Positions 54,456 to 63,800 of a DNA stretch of 64,000 bases are shown piece by piece. The notes beneath the pieces were generated by a model. That model made no database searches. It saw only the letters and a program-made list of their open reading frames with translations, and was not told the DNA's origin. Numbering within the stretch: the first letter of the stretch is position 1; each line of letters begins with the position of its first letter. The DNA is from Acerihabitans sp035013185 (lineage in GTDB: Bacteria > Pseudomonadota > Gammaproteobacteria > Enterobacterales > Enterobacteriaceae). The position numbers and the translations under genes are program-made. The DNA lies in contig NZ_JAYGJO010000001.1 in assembly GCF_035013185.1 (NCBI RefSeq), positions 1-64,000 of the forward strand, read 5' to 3'.

Positions 54456-55754
54456 ATGACCCGTCGTGCTATTGGCGTTGATGAGCGCCCCCCGCTGTTA
54501 CAAACCATTCCGCTGAGTTTTCAGCACCTGTTCGCCATGTTCGGTGCGACGGTGCTGGTGCCGATTCTATTTAAAATTAACCCATCCACGGTATTGTTAT
54601 TCAACGGCATAGGTACGCTACTGTATCTGTTTATTTGCAAAGGCAAGATCCCGGCTTATTTGGGTTCCAGTTTTGCTTTTATTTCGCCGGTACTGTTGCT
54701 GTTGCCGCTGGGATACGAAGTCGCACTTGGCGGTTTTATCGCCTGCGGCGTGTTGTTTTGTTTCGTCGCGCTAATTATCAAGGTTGCTGGTAATGGCTGG
54801 ATCAATGTGGTGTTCCCGCCGGCGGCTATGGGCGCTATTGTGGCGGTCATCGGCCTCGAACTGGCGGGCGTTGCCGCCAATATGGCGGGATTACTGCCAA
54901 CAGAAGGCACACCGGTGGCCAGCTCGACGATCATCATTTCGCTGGTAACCCTGGGTGTCACGGTGCTCGGTTCGGTGTTATTTCGTGGTTTCCTGGCCAT
55001 TATTCCTATTCTGATTGGCGTGCTGGTAGGTTATGCCCTGGCATGCCTGATGGGGGTAGTGGATTTATCTCCGATAGCGGCGGCCCATTGGTTTGCACTG
55101 CCGACATTTTATACCCCACGCTTTGAATGGGTGGCGATCCTGACCATACTGCCCGCCGCCCTGGTGGTCATTGCCGAGCATGTTGGTCATTTAGTAGTGA
55201 CGGCAAATATCGTTAAACGCGATCTGTTGCGCAACCCTGGTCTACATCGTTCATTGTTCGCCAACGGTGTTTCCACCATTATCTCTGGCTGTTTTGGATC
55301 CACACCAAACACCACCTATGGGGAAAATATTGGCGTAATGGCCATCACCAAGGTGTATAGCACTTGGGTCATCGGCGGTGCGGCGATCCTGGCTATCTTG
55401 CTGTCGTGCGTCGGGAAACTGGCTGCCGCAATCCAGGCGGTTCCGGTGCCGGTAATGGGTGGGGTGTCATTGCTATTGTATGGTGTTATCGCCGCATCGG
55501 GCATTCGGGTACTCATTGAATCGAAAGTGGATTACAACAAGCCGCAAAATCTGATTCTTACCTCAGTGATACTGATTATTGGCGTCAGTGGCGCGAAAGT
55601 GAGTCTCGGTGCCGTTGAGCTAAAGGGCATGGCATTAGCTACGGTGGTGGGTATTGGGTTGAGCCTACTGTTCAAGCTGATTACGTTGGTGCGCGGTGAA
55701 GAGGTGATTATCGATGCTGAACCGCCAGCCGTCGGTGATGTGAACAGCTACTAA
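54456..55754 (+). CDS. uraA: Uracil:H+ symporter UraA
   Basis: 432 residues (E. coli 429). NCS2/NAT family with ~14 membrane segments. RAIGVDERPPLLQTIPLSFQ at the start, then HLFAMFGATVLVPILFKINP, and the substrate-binding glutamates in VVIAEHVGHLVVTANI and the TTYGENIGVMAITKVYS stretch. It imports uracil, which upp then converts to UMP. Confidence 0.96.
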   Translation: MTRRAIGVDERPPLLQTIPLSFQHLFAMFGATVLVPILFKINPSTVLLFNGIGTLLYLFICKGKIPAYLGSSFAFISPVLLLLPLGYEVALGGFIACGVLFCFVALIIKVAGNGWINVVFPPAAMGAIVAVIGLELAGVAANMAGLLPTEGTPVASSTIIISLVTLGVTVLGSVLFRGFLAIIPILIGVLVGYALACLMGVVDLSPIAAAHWFALPTFYTPRFEWVAILTILPAALVVIAEHVGHLVVTANIVKRDLLRNPGLHRSLFANGVSTIISGCFGSTPNTTYGENIGVMAITKVYSTWVIGGAAILAILLSCVGKLAAAIQAVPVPVMGGVSLLLYGVIAASGIRVLIESKVDYNKPQNLILTSVILIIGVSGAKVSLGAVELKGMALATVVGIGLSLLFKLITLVRGEEVIIDAEPPAVGDVNSY

Positions 55755-55892
55755 CCCAGCACTCGGGTCTAGCGTCGCTACCCGGAGGGTGCCCAATTCA
55801 TCTTATGATAAAGTTGGCAGCCGCTGGGCAGCGATACTTCACATTGACCTTTTGTTCACTGATGCTGAAATCATGATTGGCGCAACCAAAGG

Positions 55893-56807
55893 TTAAACGA
55901 TCATCTCGAATTCCCCGATATATCCCTTCATGCATTTTACAATTTCATTTATCAGTATTTCATAGAGATTTTTCATCGTATCACCGTTACGCAAGATAAA
56001 GGCAACCGTGCGCTTCGGCTCGGGGTTATGGCATTTTAAATAACATATATTGTCACTTTTATTGCTATCCAATGCCGCCAGCAATGGCATAAAAGTGATG
56101 CCCTTCTCAAAGGCCACCATGCTTTTTAAGGTTTCAAGATTTGTTGCAATGAATCGGGTATCTTCTTGCGCGTCAAATTGGTAACAGTAACGCATTACCT
56201 GCCAGCGCAGGGAATCTCCTTGGTCAAGCATCAGTACTTTCTGGCCTTTTAGCTGCTCCATCAGGAAAGGCTGGGTCTGGGCAAAGGGGTGTCCCTTCGG
56301 TACGGCTAGGCGTAACGGTTCATCAAACAGTGGAATTTCAACATACGCGCCAGTTTCTCTAACAATGGGCATTATCGCACATTCAATTTTTCCGCTTTCC
56401 AGCATCTGCAGCAGTTGGTGGGTTTGTGCTTCGTGTAGGGACAGATCGGTTTCTGGAAATTTCTGGCAGATAATGGGTGATATATGCGGTATCAAATACG
56501 GGGCGAGCGTTGGGATGATACCAATATGTAATGGCCCGCTGAGAATATTTTTTTGAGAAATGGCCATGCTCTTTAACCTATTAAGTTCTCGTAACACAGC
56601 TCTGGTCTGCTCTACCAGTTGCAAGCCGTTATAAGTAAACCTGACTTTCCTGGTGGTCCGTTCAAGCAACTTTAGACCGAGTTCACTTTCAAGTTTGCTG
56701 ATCTGAGCACTTAATGTCGGCTGGCTGACATTACAGGCCTCTGCCGCACGCTGAAAATGGCGATGTTCCGCCAGTGCGACTAAATACTCCAGATCTCTAA
56801 TGTTCAT
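55893..56807 (-). CDS. OxyR-like LysR regulator with Ser in place of the sensing Cys199
   Basis: 304 residues (E. coli OxyR 305). The HTH matches OxyR closely (MNIRDLEYLVALAEHRHFQR, then SQPTLSAQISKLESELGLKL). In the regulatory domain T100 and H125 of OxyR are kept and C208 is present (MRYC), but position 199 is Ser (QGDSLRW instead of GHCLR) and position 198 is Asp. Without Cys199 the peroxide-induced disulfide cannot form. It is therefore probably a paralogue with a different signal or a fixed state, and a normal oxyR is expected elsewhere. The ATG 56807 has GGAG upstream; the frame is open for 25 more codons that do not fit the family. It lies downstream of the bcs operon on the same strand. 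Confidence 0.82.
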   Translation of the reverse strand: MNIRDLEYLVALAEHRHFQRAAEACNVSQPTLSAQISKLESELGLKLLERTTRKVRFTYNGLQLVEQTRAVLRELNRLKSMAISQKNILSGPLHIGIIPTLAPYLIPHISPIICQKFPETDLSLHEAQTHQLLQMLESGKIECAIMPIVRETGAYVEIPLFDEPLRLAVPKGHPFAQTQPFLMEQLKGQKVLMLDQGDSLRWQVMRYCYQFDAQEDTRFIATNLETLKSMVAFEKGITFMPLLAALDSNKSDNICYLKCHNPEPKRTVAFILRNGDTMKNLYEILINEIVKCMKGYIGEFEMIV

Positions 56808-57221
56808 TTTATTCTCCGGTTTGCCGCAGTGCTTCAAAAAGGTTGGAACCGATGTCTTTATGCTAATGCACCCGGTAGTCAACTTTTTTATTATAATTAG
56901 GGTCGTTTTTTATATTAACAACAAATAAATATATAAATTTTTACAATCATTACACTAAAATGTTCATTTCTTGATAAAAATGGTCATGAATCTCAGGAAA
57001 ATTAATCCCAATCAATCATGCTAAAAATAAGACGTGCCAGCCAGAACTTTATCGAAAAATACACTATGACATTGGATTACACTATCATAGTGTAAATTTA
57101 TTGTAAGTTTTGCAATAATTTAAACATCACATATTTTTAGTTTATTTTGTAACCAATGGTATGTAATGTTTCCAACGTCACAACAGGGTCATTAGCTAAT
57201 TATGTGTAAAAGCAAATGATA
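56808..57221. other. AT-rich intergenic region upstream of the OxyR-like gene
   Basis: 414 bases, strongly AT-rich, between the end of bcsZ and the OxyR-like gene. It should contain the promoter of the latter and the end of the bcs transcript. The dyad at 57077-57095 is the only clear structure; I saw no protein-coding frame. Confidence 0.5.
57077..57095. promoter_or_regulatory. Perfect 19-bp dyad upstream of the OxyR-like gene
   Basis: TTACACTATCATAGTGTAA: arms TTACACTA and TAGTGTAA around TCA. A half-copy TACACTATGAC lies about 20 bases before it (57060-57070). No T-run follows, so an operator is more likely than a terminator. It is ~270 bases from the OxyR-like start codon. Confidence 0.45.
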
Positions 57222-58229
57222 TTAGGACTTTTTTGCATAAAACGATAATAAATGTAAACTGGCAGAATAATAATCTTCCTTAGGTGAAATATTATTGTTT
57301 AAATCGTTTTTTTTGTTGATTACCAGGTCGCGTATTGCGCTCATTCCGGGACTTAAATAATAAGAGGAGGTGCTATTACTGATAACATTGATCCAGGCAG
57401 GCGTTGCATCATATGGCTGAGTTTTCCAATATTTGACGAAGGGGGCGAGGTCGGCGGCATCTGCACCATTCCACGCTAAATAAAGCGGGATGCGCACTGC
57501 ATCAAAACTAAAACGTTCTGGCCATCCGGTCGCCGGTTCCACTACGCCCGATTCAGTTAAACTCACCCAATCCGTTGGCAGTCCATATGTACCAAACTGC
57601 ATTTTTTTAAGCAAACCTAGGCTATCCATTGCCAGTTTATTCCAAATTTGTCTATGACTATGCTGAAAAAAAGCTTTCCAAGCGGGAAAAATAAAATAGG
57701 ATGGATTAAGTATGATATAGCTGTTTTTATCGAAACCGTCCCGGCCCGGTAACATTAGCGTACGCCTAGAAAAGGTGATGATCACTTGGTTAATTAACGC
57801 ATCCTGAATTCCAGTGGATGCATCGATATAGTCCTGCCGATGCCATTTTTCTCCGGCGAGTAATAAAGCCCATGCGATAAGTGTATCGCCATCCGATGCG
57901 GTGTTTTTGTCGGCAACTTTGACTACGGCATTAGGGTCGTAACGCCATGAAAACAAGCCCACATCGGGCCGGTAGAGATTTTTATTGGTCCAGTTCCAAA
58001 TAGAATCAAATGTTGCGCCATCATCATTAAATACGGCGAGTAACATACCATATCCCTGTCCCTCTGAATGGCTTATATCGTGATTCCCTGTGTCGACGAT
58101 CCTTCCATTTGGCAGAATAAAACCGGTCTTATATTCCAACCATCCACGATCGACTGCGCTTGCCGGTGGTGAGGTTAATGAAAACACCATAGTGGCTAGC
58201 ATCATAAAAAAAAATATTCTTCCGCGCAT
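57222..58229 (-). CDS. bcsZ: Cellulose-operon endoglucanase BcsZ (GH8)
   Basis: 335 residues (E. coli BcsZ 368) with a signal peptide (FFFMMLATMVFSLTSPPASA). GH8 marks are SHSEGQGYGMLLAVFND with the acid Glu, WRYDPN, NTASDGDTLIAWALLLAGEK with the base-side Asp, and NPSYFIFPAWKAF. It cleaves cellulose in the periplasm, trimming or releasing chains during export. Last gene of the bcs group here. Confidence 0.9.
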   Translation of the reverse strand: MRGRIFFFMMLATMVFSLTSPPASAVDRGWLEYKTGFILPNGRIVDTGNHDISHSEGQGYGMLLAVFNDDGATFDSIWNWTNKNLYRPDVGLFSWRYDPNAVVKVADKNTASDGDTLIAWALLLAGEKWHRQDYIDASTGIQDALINQVIITFSRRTLMLPGRDGFDKNSYIILNPSYFIFPAWKAFFQHSHRQIWNKLAMDSLGLLKKMQFGTYGLPTDWVSLTESGVVEPATGWPERFSFDAVRIPLYLAWNGADAADLAPFVKYWKTQPYDATPAWINVISNSTSSYYLSPGMSAIRDLVINKKNDLNNNISPKEDYYSASLHLLSFYAKKS

Positions 58230-58359
58230 GATATATCCACCTGATATAGATTACAACTAAATGGAGGGTATTAAACACACGTTAATACCTCCAGTATAAA
58301 TGCGAGTTTTGTCAGTATCGCCAAGCAATATTACTGTATAAAACAGTTATTCCGGGTTG

Positions 58360-59256
58360 TTAGGCATTTTGAGCTATCATACATTCTTCTAACCAATGGC
58401 TAAATTCTGTTCCCAAAATAGTATGGCGCATGCCATATTCGACAAATGCTTTCAAATAGCCAATCTTATTGCCACAATCATGAGACCGGCCAAGCATACA
58501 GTAACTTTCCACGGGGCTTTGGTTCATGAGAACGCTGATAGCATCAGTTAATTGAATCTCATTCCCCGCGCCGAAGGGGGTACTTTTCAGTAATGGCCAA
58601 ATATCGGCGCAAAGAACATAGCGGCCCACCACAGCCAGGTTCGATGGGGCGTTTTCCCGAGAGGGTTTTTCAATAATTCCGGTGATAGGGATACTGGTGC
58701 CGGGTTCCTGCCTTGCGTTGCCACAATCGACGATCCCATACGAGGACACCTCATCCTGAGGGACTTGCTCTACCATCACCTGACTGATACCGGTTGCGCC
58801 AAAACGGGCGATCATCGCACTTAGGTTATCTTGCTGAAAATCACAGGATAGATTATCAATAAGAACATCCGGCAGAATGACAATGAAATCGTTATGCCCC
58901 ACCAACGGATAGGCGGAAAGGACGGCATGGCCTAGTCCCTTGGAATGTCCTTGCCTGATGTGCATAATTTTCATATCGGCTGGGCAAATGGATCTTATTT
59001 CTTCCAATAATTGTCTTTTAACCCGACTTTCCAAAATTGATTCAAGTTCAAAAGACGTATCGAAATGATTTTCTATTGCATTTTTGGACGAATGGGTGAC
59101 AAAAATGATTTCCCTAATTCCCGATGCATAGCACTCTTCCACAATGTATTGAATCAATGGTTTATCCACTATCGGCAACATCTCTTTCGGTATTGCTTTG
59201 GTCGCGGGCAACATCCTCGTTCCCAATCCCGCAACCGGGATAACAGCTTTCAACAT
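58360..59256 (-). CDS. galU: UTP-glucose-1-phosphate uridylyltransferase
   Basis: 298 residues (E. coli GalU 302). Nucleotidyltransferase signature KAVIPVAGLGTRMLPATKAI, PKEMLPIVDKPLIQYIVEEC, VILPDVLIDN and the GIIEKPSR sugar-binding region. It makes UDP-glucose, the substrate of cellulose synthase. Placed inside the bcs operon between the cyclase and bcsZ, so it may be a dedicated copy; a housekeeping galU is expected elsewhere. GalF-like paralogues are the alternative. Confidence 0.88.
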   Translation of the reverse strand: MLKAVIPVAGLGTRMLPATKAIPKEMLPIVDKPLIQYIVEECYASGIREIIFVTHSSKNAIENHFDTSFELESILESRVKRQLLEEIRSICPADMKIMHIRQGHSKGLGHAVLSAYPLVGHNDFIVILPDVLIDNLSCDFQQDNLSAMIARFGATGISQVMVEQVPQDEVSSYGIVDCGNARQEPGTSIPITGIIEKPSRENAPSNLAVVGRYVLCADIWPLLKSTPFGAGNEIQLTDAISVLMNQSPVESYCMLGRSHDCGNKIGYLKAFVEYGMRHTILGTEFSHWLEECMIAQNA

Positions 59257-59337
59257 GTGATATACCCCTTAATTTTCCTGCTAACAAGTGAAACACTACA
59301 ATATTGTTATAAATAGAATCTACCGTGTTAATGAATT

Positions 59338-60279
59338 TTATTCATGTTGAAACATGGACGTTATGGTGTTGCTGTGTAGTTGATAATTATTTCCTCCAGC
59401 ATTTTTTACATTGTATAAACATAAATCAGCCTTTTTCATCAGTCCTGGTAGTTTTAGTCCGTGGATAGGATAGGTTGCAACGCCCATGCTTATCGAGATC
59501 GACTGTTTTCCTACGATATGTTTAAGTTTAAAGGGCCTGGTGACGATTTGCATTAACCTGTTCAGTGAAAGAGTTAATGTGTGTTCATCAGAGATATGCG
59601 TAAACAATAAAATAAATTCATCGCCACCTAATCTGCCCAAAATGGCGCTGCCTTTGGTGACTGCGGTGATTCTGGTCGTCAATAATTTCAGTACTGCATC
59701 ACCGGCGGCATGGCCGTACGAATCATTAATTAATTTAAAGTTATCTATATCAAAAATTGCTAAGTAAATTTTTTTTTGATGATGACGAATTTCTTTAATG
59801 ACATGGCTGAATTTATTGTAAAAACCCTGTCGATTTAGTACGTTGGTCATCGCATCGTAATAGCTTTGTTGATACAGTTTTTCCCTATTCTGTACCTGTC
59901 TGGTAACATTTATTCGTACTGTGACAAAGGATTTTATCACACCAGACGCCGCAAACTGAGGAATGATGGTGATATCTTCCCAATATAACAATCCATTTTT
60001 GCTTTTATTGCATACTTCGTTCCGCCAAATTTTCCCCGCATTTATTGTTTGGTTCATCTCGTCAAAAAATTTGGCGTCGTGGGTGCGGGAAGACAGAAGC
60101 TTATGGGTTTGGCCAACCAGCTCACTTTCGGCGTAGCCAGATGTTTTGCAAAAAAGCTTATTAACATATAAAATAACGCCATTGGCATCGGTTATCGAGA
60201 CCATGACTGCCTGATCTAATAATACTTTTATTGATGACAGCTTAGGCTTATTTTTAGTATCAGCGATTTCTCTAAACAT
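59338..60279 (-). CDS. PAS-GGDEF diguanylate cyclase in the bcs operon
   Basis: 313 residues, no membrane segment. A PAS domain (VSITDANGVILYVNKLFCKT, then SELVGQTHKLLSSRTHDAKF) with a PAC-type end is followed by a GGDEF domain (about 165-305): intact signature GRLGGDEFILLF. No RxxD inhibitory site is seen before it (KGSA instead), so product inhibition may be weak. It should make c-di-GMP, the activator of BcsA. The PAS type (aerotaxis-like) suggests redox or oxygen sensing. Between bcsD and galU. Confidence 0.9.
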   Translation of the reverse strand: MFREIADTKNKPKLSSIKVLLDQAVMVSITDANGVILYVNKLFCKTSGYAESELVGQTHKLLSSRTHDAKFFDEMNQTINAGKIWRNEVCNKSKNGLLYWEDITIIPQFAASGVIKSFVTVRINVTRQVQNREKLYQQSYYDAMTNVLNRQGFYNKFSHVIKEIRHHQKKIYLAIFDIDNFKLINDSYGHAAGDAVLKLLTTRITAVTKGSAILGRLGGDEFILLFTHISDEHTLTLSLNRLMQIVTRPFKLKHIVGKQSISISMGVATYPIHGLKLPGLMKKADLCLYNVKNAGGNNYQLHSNTITSMFQHE

Positions 60280-60340
60280 CTTATCTCTCGACCATGATGA
60301 AATGCGGATTCCCAGTTAAAACATCATTACGGGAGTCTCC

Positions 60341-60802
60341 TTAGCCTTGGTTTGCATAACGAAACAATAAGACATCTTGCGTATTCCGCTCTTCCCAAAT
60401 TACCGGCAGCTTTCCATCGCCTCCTTGTGACACTAACCATTGGGAATATGCTCCCTCAAGTATACAGGCGCTGGCCAAGCGCCATTTAGGTTCGTCGTTG
60501 CGTTTTGGCGCATGGGGCCAGGCGCAATGCGCCAGGATCAGCTCCGTTTGGGCTGGCGCAATCCTTACAAAACCCCAGTTGAAGTAGCTCAGTTTTGCAT
60601 TGAGATTTCCTTCAAGTTCCTGGACGGTTTTGCTGCTGCCGATAGGGTGAAGTTGTGCCAGGCTTTTGCCGATGTTGCGCAGGTTAGCGATACCCTGGTC
60701 AGTGCCATTACCCGCCAGACATTGATTAAAAAATAAATGTACCAAATCATGCCAGCCGGCTTGAAAATCTTTTTGCAGACAATCTGAAATTTCATAGGAC
60801 AT
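60341..60802 (-). CDS. bcsD: Cellulose synthase subunit BcsD
   Basis: 153 residues from the ATG at 60802 (Komagataeibacter BcsD 156). The protein matches the BcsD family in size, position after bcsC and features: WHDLVHLFFNQCLAGNG near the start, IGKSLAQLHPIGSSKTVQEL, and the end WLVSQGGDGKLPVIWEERNT. In other bacteria BcsD forms a periplasmic octamer that helps cellulose chains crystallise. E. coli lacks it, so this operon is of the bcsD-containing type. A longer frame from 60844 is open but overlaps bcsC. Confidence 0.82.
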   Translation of the reverse strand: MSYEISDCLQKDFQAGWHDLVHLFFNQCLAGNGTDQGIANLRNIGKSLAQLHPIGSSKTVQELEGNLNAKLSYFNWGFVRIAPAQTELILAHCAWPHAPKRNDEPKWRLASACILEGAYSQWLVSQGGDGKLPVIWEERNTQDVLLFRYANQG

Positions 60803-60822
60803 AAGGATAGTCTCTGTTCTGA

Positions 60823-63800
60823 TTATTTTTGATTGATATACCATTTCATGGTAATTCCAGCGGCGCCTTCGGAATAATCACCAAATGTGTTATAGCCAAG
60901 GTTCGCGTCGATGGTCGTATTGTCATTGATCTGATACTTTGCATCTAAGCCAGCAGTATAATTGATGCCACTTTTGGTCGACGATTTATACACTGCAGTA
61001 ATTTGGTCATCTGTACTGGCATAATTTTCAAGGCGAGTTTGTAGCGTGCTATGGCCAGGGAAATAATCACTTTGATCTTGGTTATAGGACTGAAAACCGA
61101 GAGCAGCATTTAAGGCCAATGTTAATTTTTCGTATGTTTTAGTCCAGGTCACCGGCAGCGAGATGCTGATATAGTCCTGTGGACTGAAGTAGCCCCCTTG
61201 TCCAAGGGTAAACTGGCTCAGATTTTTGGAAAAAGTCATATAACTAATATCTACACCGGTCTTGAGTTCAGTGTCTGCAGTGCGATAGGGTCGGACGTAC
61301 ATACCTGCCGAGGCGGTAAATTCATTATTGGTAGGGATGTTCTCACCAGTGTAGTCATAATAACCCACGCCGCCATACATACCGACGCCGCCGTCATCAT
61401 AAGCGTACTGTAGCGAACCCCCATTTTTGGTCACGGCACCCCAGCGAATCCCGGTGGTTTTATCGGTTGCGCCAGCGTATGAAAGTACACTGTCCTTCAC
61501 CGCGCGTCGTTCAGCCTTAATATTAAGATTGCTAAATTCCGTGATCTGAGGTCGCCATTCCAAACCACCAACCCACGACGCATTTGCTTGGCCGAGCAGC
61601 GTTGAGCCGGCATCAATTGCATAGTTGTCATCAGACCAGCGGATGTCAGTTTCCAATCCAGTGGTCATATGCGAGTCAGCGGCATCCGCGTTGGCGTTGG
61701 CCGCTGCGGTGGTGGTAATCCCCGCGGCGGCACGACGTTGCGCATGGACCAGTGCACCGGTGCCAAAACTGTTGGCACTAAGACTTGATAGGGCTCCGGC
61801 CGCTTCGGTAGTAGGCGTCAGGGTAACCTGTAGGCGCCCGCTATCACCTGGGACAATCGATAATGTTAGCGGCGCGGTGACTTCGCTCAACTGGCTGGTG
61901 CCCGCGTCACCGTTACGATGGCGTACCGCAATACCGGTCTGGACCCAACCGGCAGTTTTATCCTGCAGATCGGTGAGCATGCGATCTATTGCTTGGCCAG
62001 TAGGGTCATTCGTGTTGGCAAAACCGTTGCTGGCCGTTGTTGAGGGCAGGGACGCATCATCAATGGCTGAAATACCGGTAGCGCCGACGGCAGAGGATTG
62101 GGCCATTTGCACGCCGGTGCTGTCAGTTCCCTGTAGACGCCATTTGGCGGTTCGCAATAGCGCTATGGCTTGCTGCGTTTTGCCAGCGGCTTGCGCCACC
62201 CGTGCGCAAAGTAATAAATAATCAGGTTTACGGCTGGGCGTCAGGCCAGTCAGCAGACGTTGAGCGGTTGTGGCGTTATTTTCCGCCAGCGCGGCATTGA
62301 TTGCCCCTTCGATTGCCTGTTGGTTGTGCGCATTGTGCCGTAACAAGAAGGCATAAATTTCATCCGCTTTGCTATACATATGATCTGATAAATACACTCT
62401 GGCCATTGCCAGCAGGAGATCTTCATTTTTTGGGTCATCGTGCAGGGCCGTCATTAAGAGGCCATAGGCGGCAGCGACATGACCTTGTTCCCGCAGTTTA
62501 TCTGCCTGGGGGATGATGCTTCCCGACCTGACCTTGGCGATTTCCTCGGCGGTGCTTTGGCTTTGCAACGAGGGATCGTTAAGTATCGCCTGCGCTTGAG
62601 CAAACAACCCCGCCTGGTTCAATACACTGGTTTGAGCGGCATAATCACTCACCGAACCATGCAACCCTTTGGCGATATTAAGCTTCACTAAGCGCAGGGC
62701 GGTTGTGCTATCGCCGGCCTGCATGATCTTTTGCGCTAAATTGCCCAAATCGGCTGGATTATCTGGCGGATTAGCGGCCATGATATGCAAGGTGTTAAGC
62801 GCTGCGATAGAATTTCCTTGGCGAATAAAACCGTCGGCAATGGCGAGTTGCCGATTGAACCGTACCCGTTGATTGAGCGAGCGCATCTCTGGCGTCTGCT
62901 CCCCAGGGGAGATCCGGGTCAATAGTGCCTGGGCAGTTGACCAGTTGTTGTTCTCTGCTGCAAACAATGCGCAGGCGAATAATGAATCTGCGGGAACACT
63001 TGGTTTTTGAACAGCCTGAGCCATGAGTGATGCCGCTCTGGCATTTTGGCCTTGTGCTGTGAGTAACCGCGCCAAATCCAATTTGATCCAAATATTATTG
63101 GGGGACTGATTTATGCCGCGTTGCAGGATTTCCATGGCCTGCGCGTCATGTCCTTGTTGTATGGCTTGTGCGGCAGCTTGGCGTAATGGTGTAGAACCAT
63201 CCTGTTGATTATATTTTGTACGCAAAGATGCGGGCAAAGTGTTAAGTACTTGTGCCGCCTCTTGGGTTTTGTGCTGCTGCTGTAACACGAAAAACAGTCC
63301 CGACCTGATCGCTGTGTCATGGGGCCTTTGCCGATCCATTTGTCGGTAAAGTTCCTCCGCACTGCTGAGATTCCCGGTACGACGCATCATATCGGCTTTA
63401 AACATATTCAGCGCCAACCCCTTGGCGTTGTGTTCGTCGGGCAGCGATGAAACCAGGGCTAGGGCCGCCGCCGGGTTACCGTTGCGCGCCAGATTTTTCC
63501 CTTGATTCAATAGACCATAAAAATGAGCATCATCCGCAAGTTGCTGCCACTGAGCGCTGTTTTTCCCGCCGGCTTCGACCGCGAGACGTAAATTTTTCAC
63601 CGCATCGTCAAACTGTCCGCTACGCATAGCCACCAGTCCGAGACCCGCCAGTGCGTCGCCATCCTTTGGGGTGGCGTCGAGGACTTTTAGAAATGCGGAT
63701 TTAGCATCGGCCAGTTGGCCGTGGTTAAGCGCATCGAAGGCATGGGTTTTTTCAGCGCCGGCCATACCGTCGCGATAATGGGCCATCACTTGGGTATCGG

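Noticed and set aside
55755..55892. Terminator after uraA (CGGGT...ACCCG)
   Set aside because: The stem is only 5 bp with an 11-base loop and no T-run.
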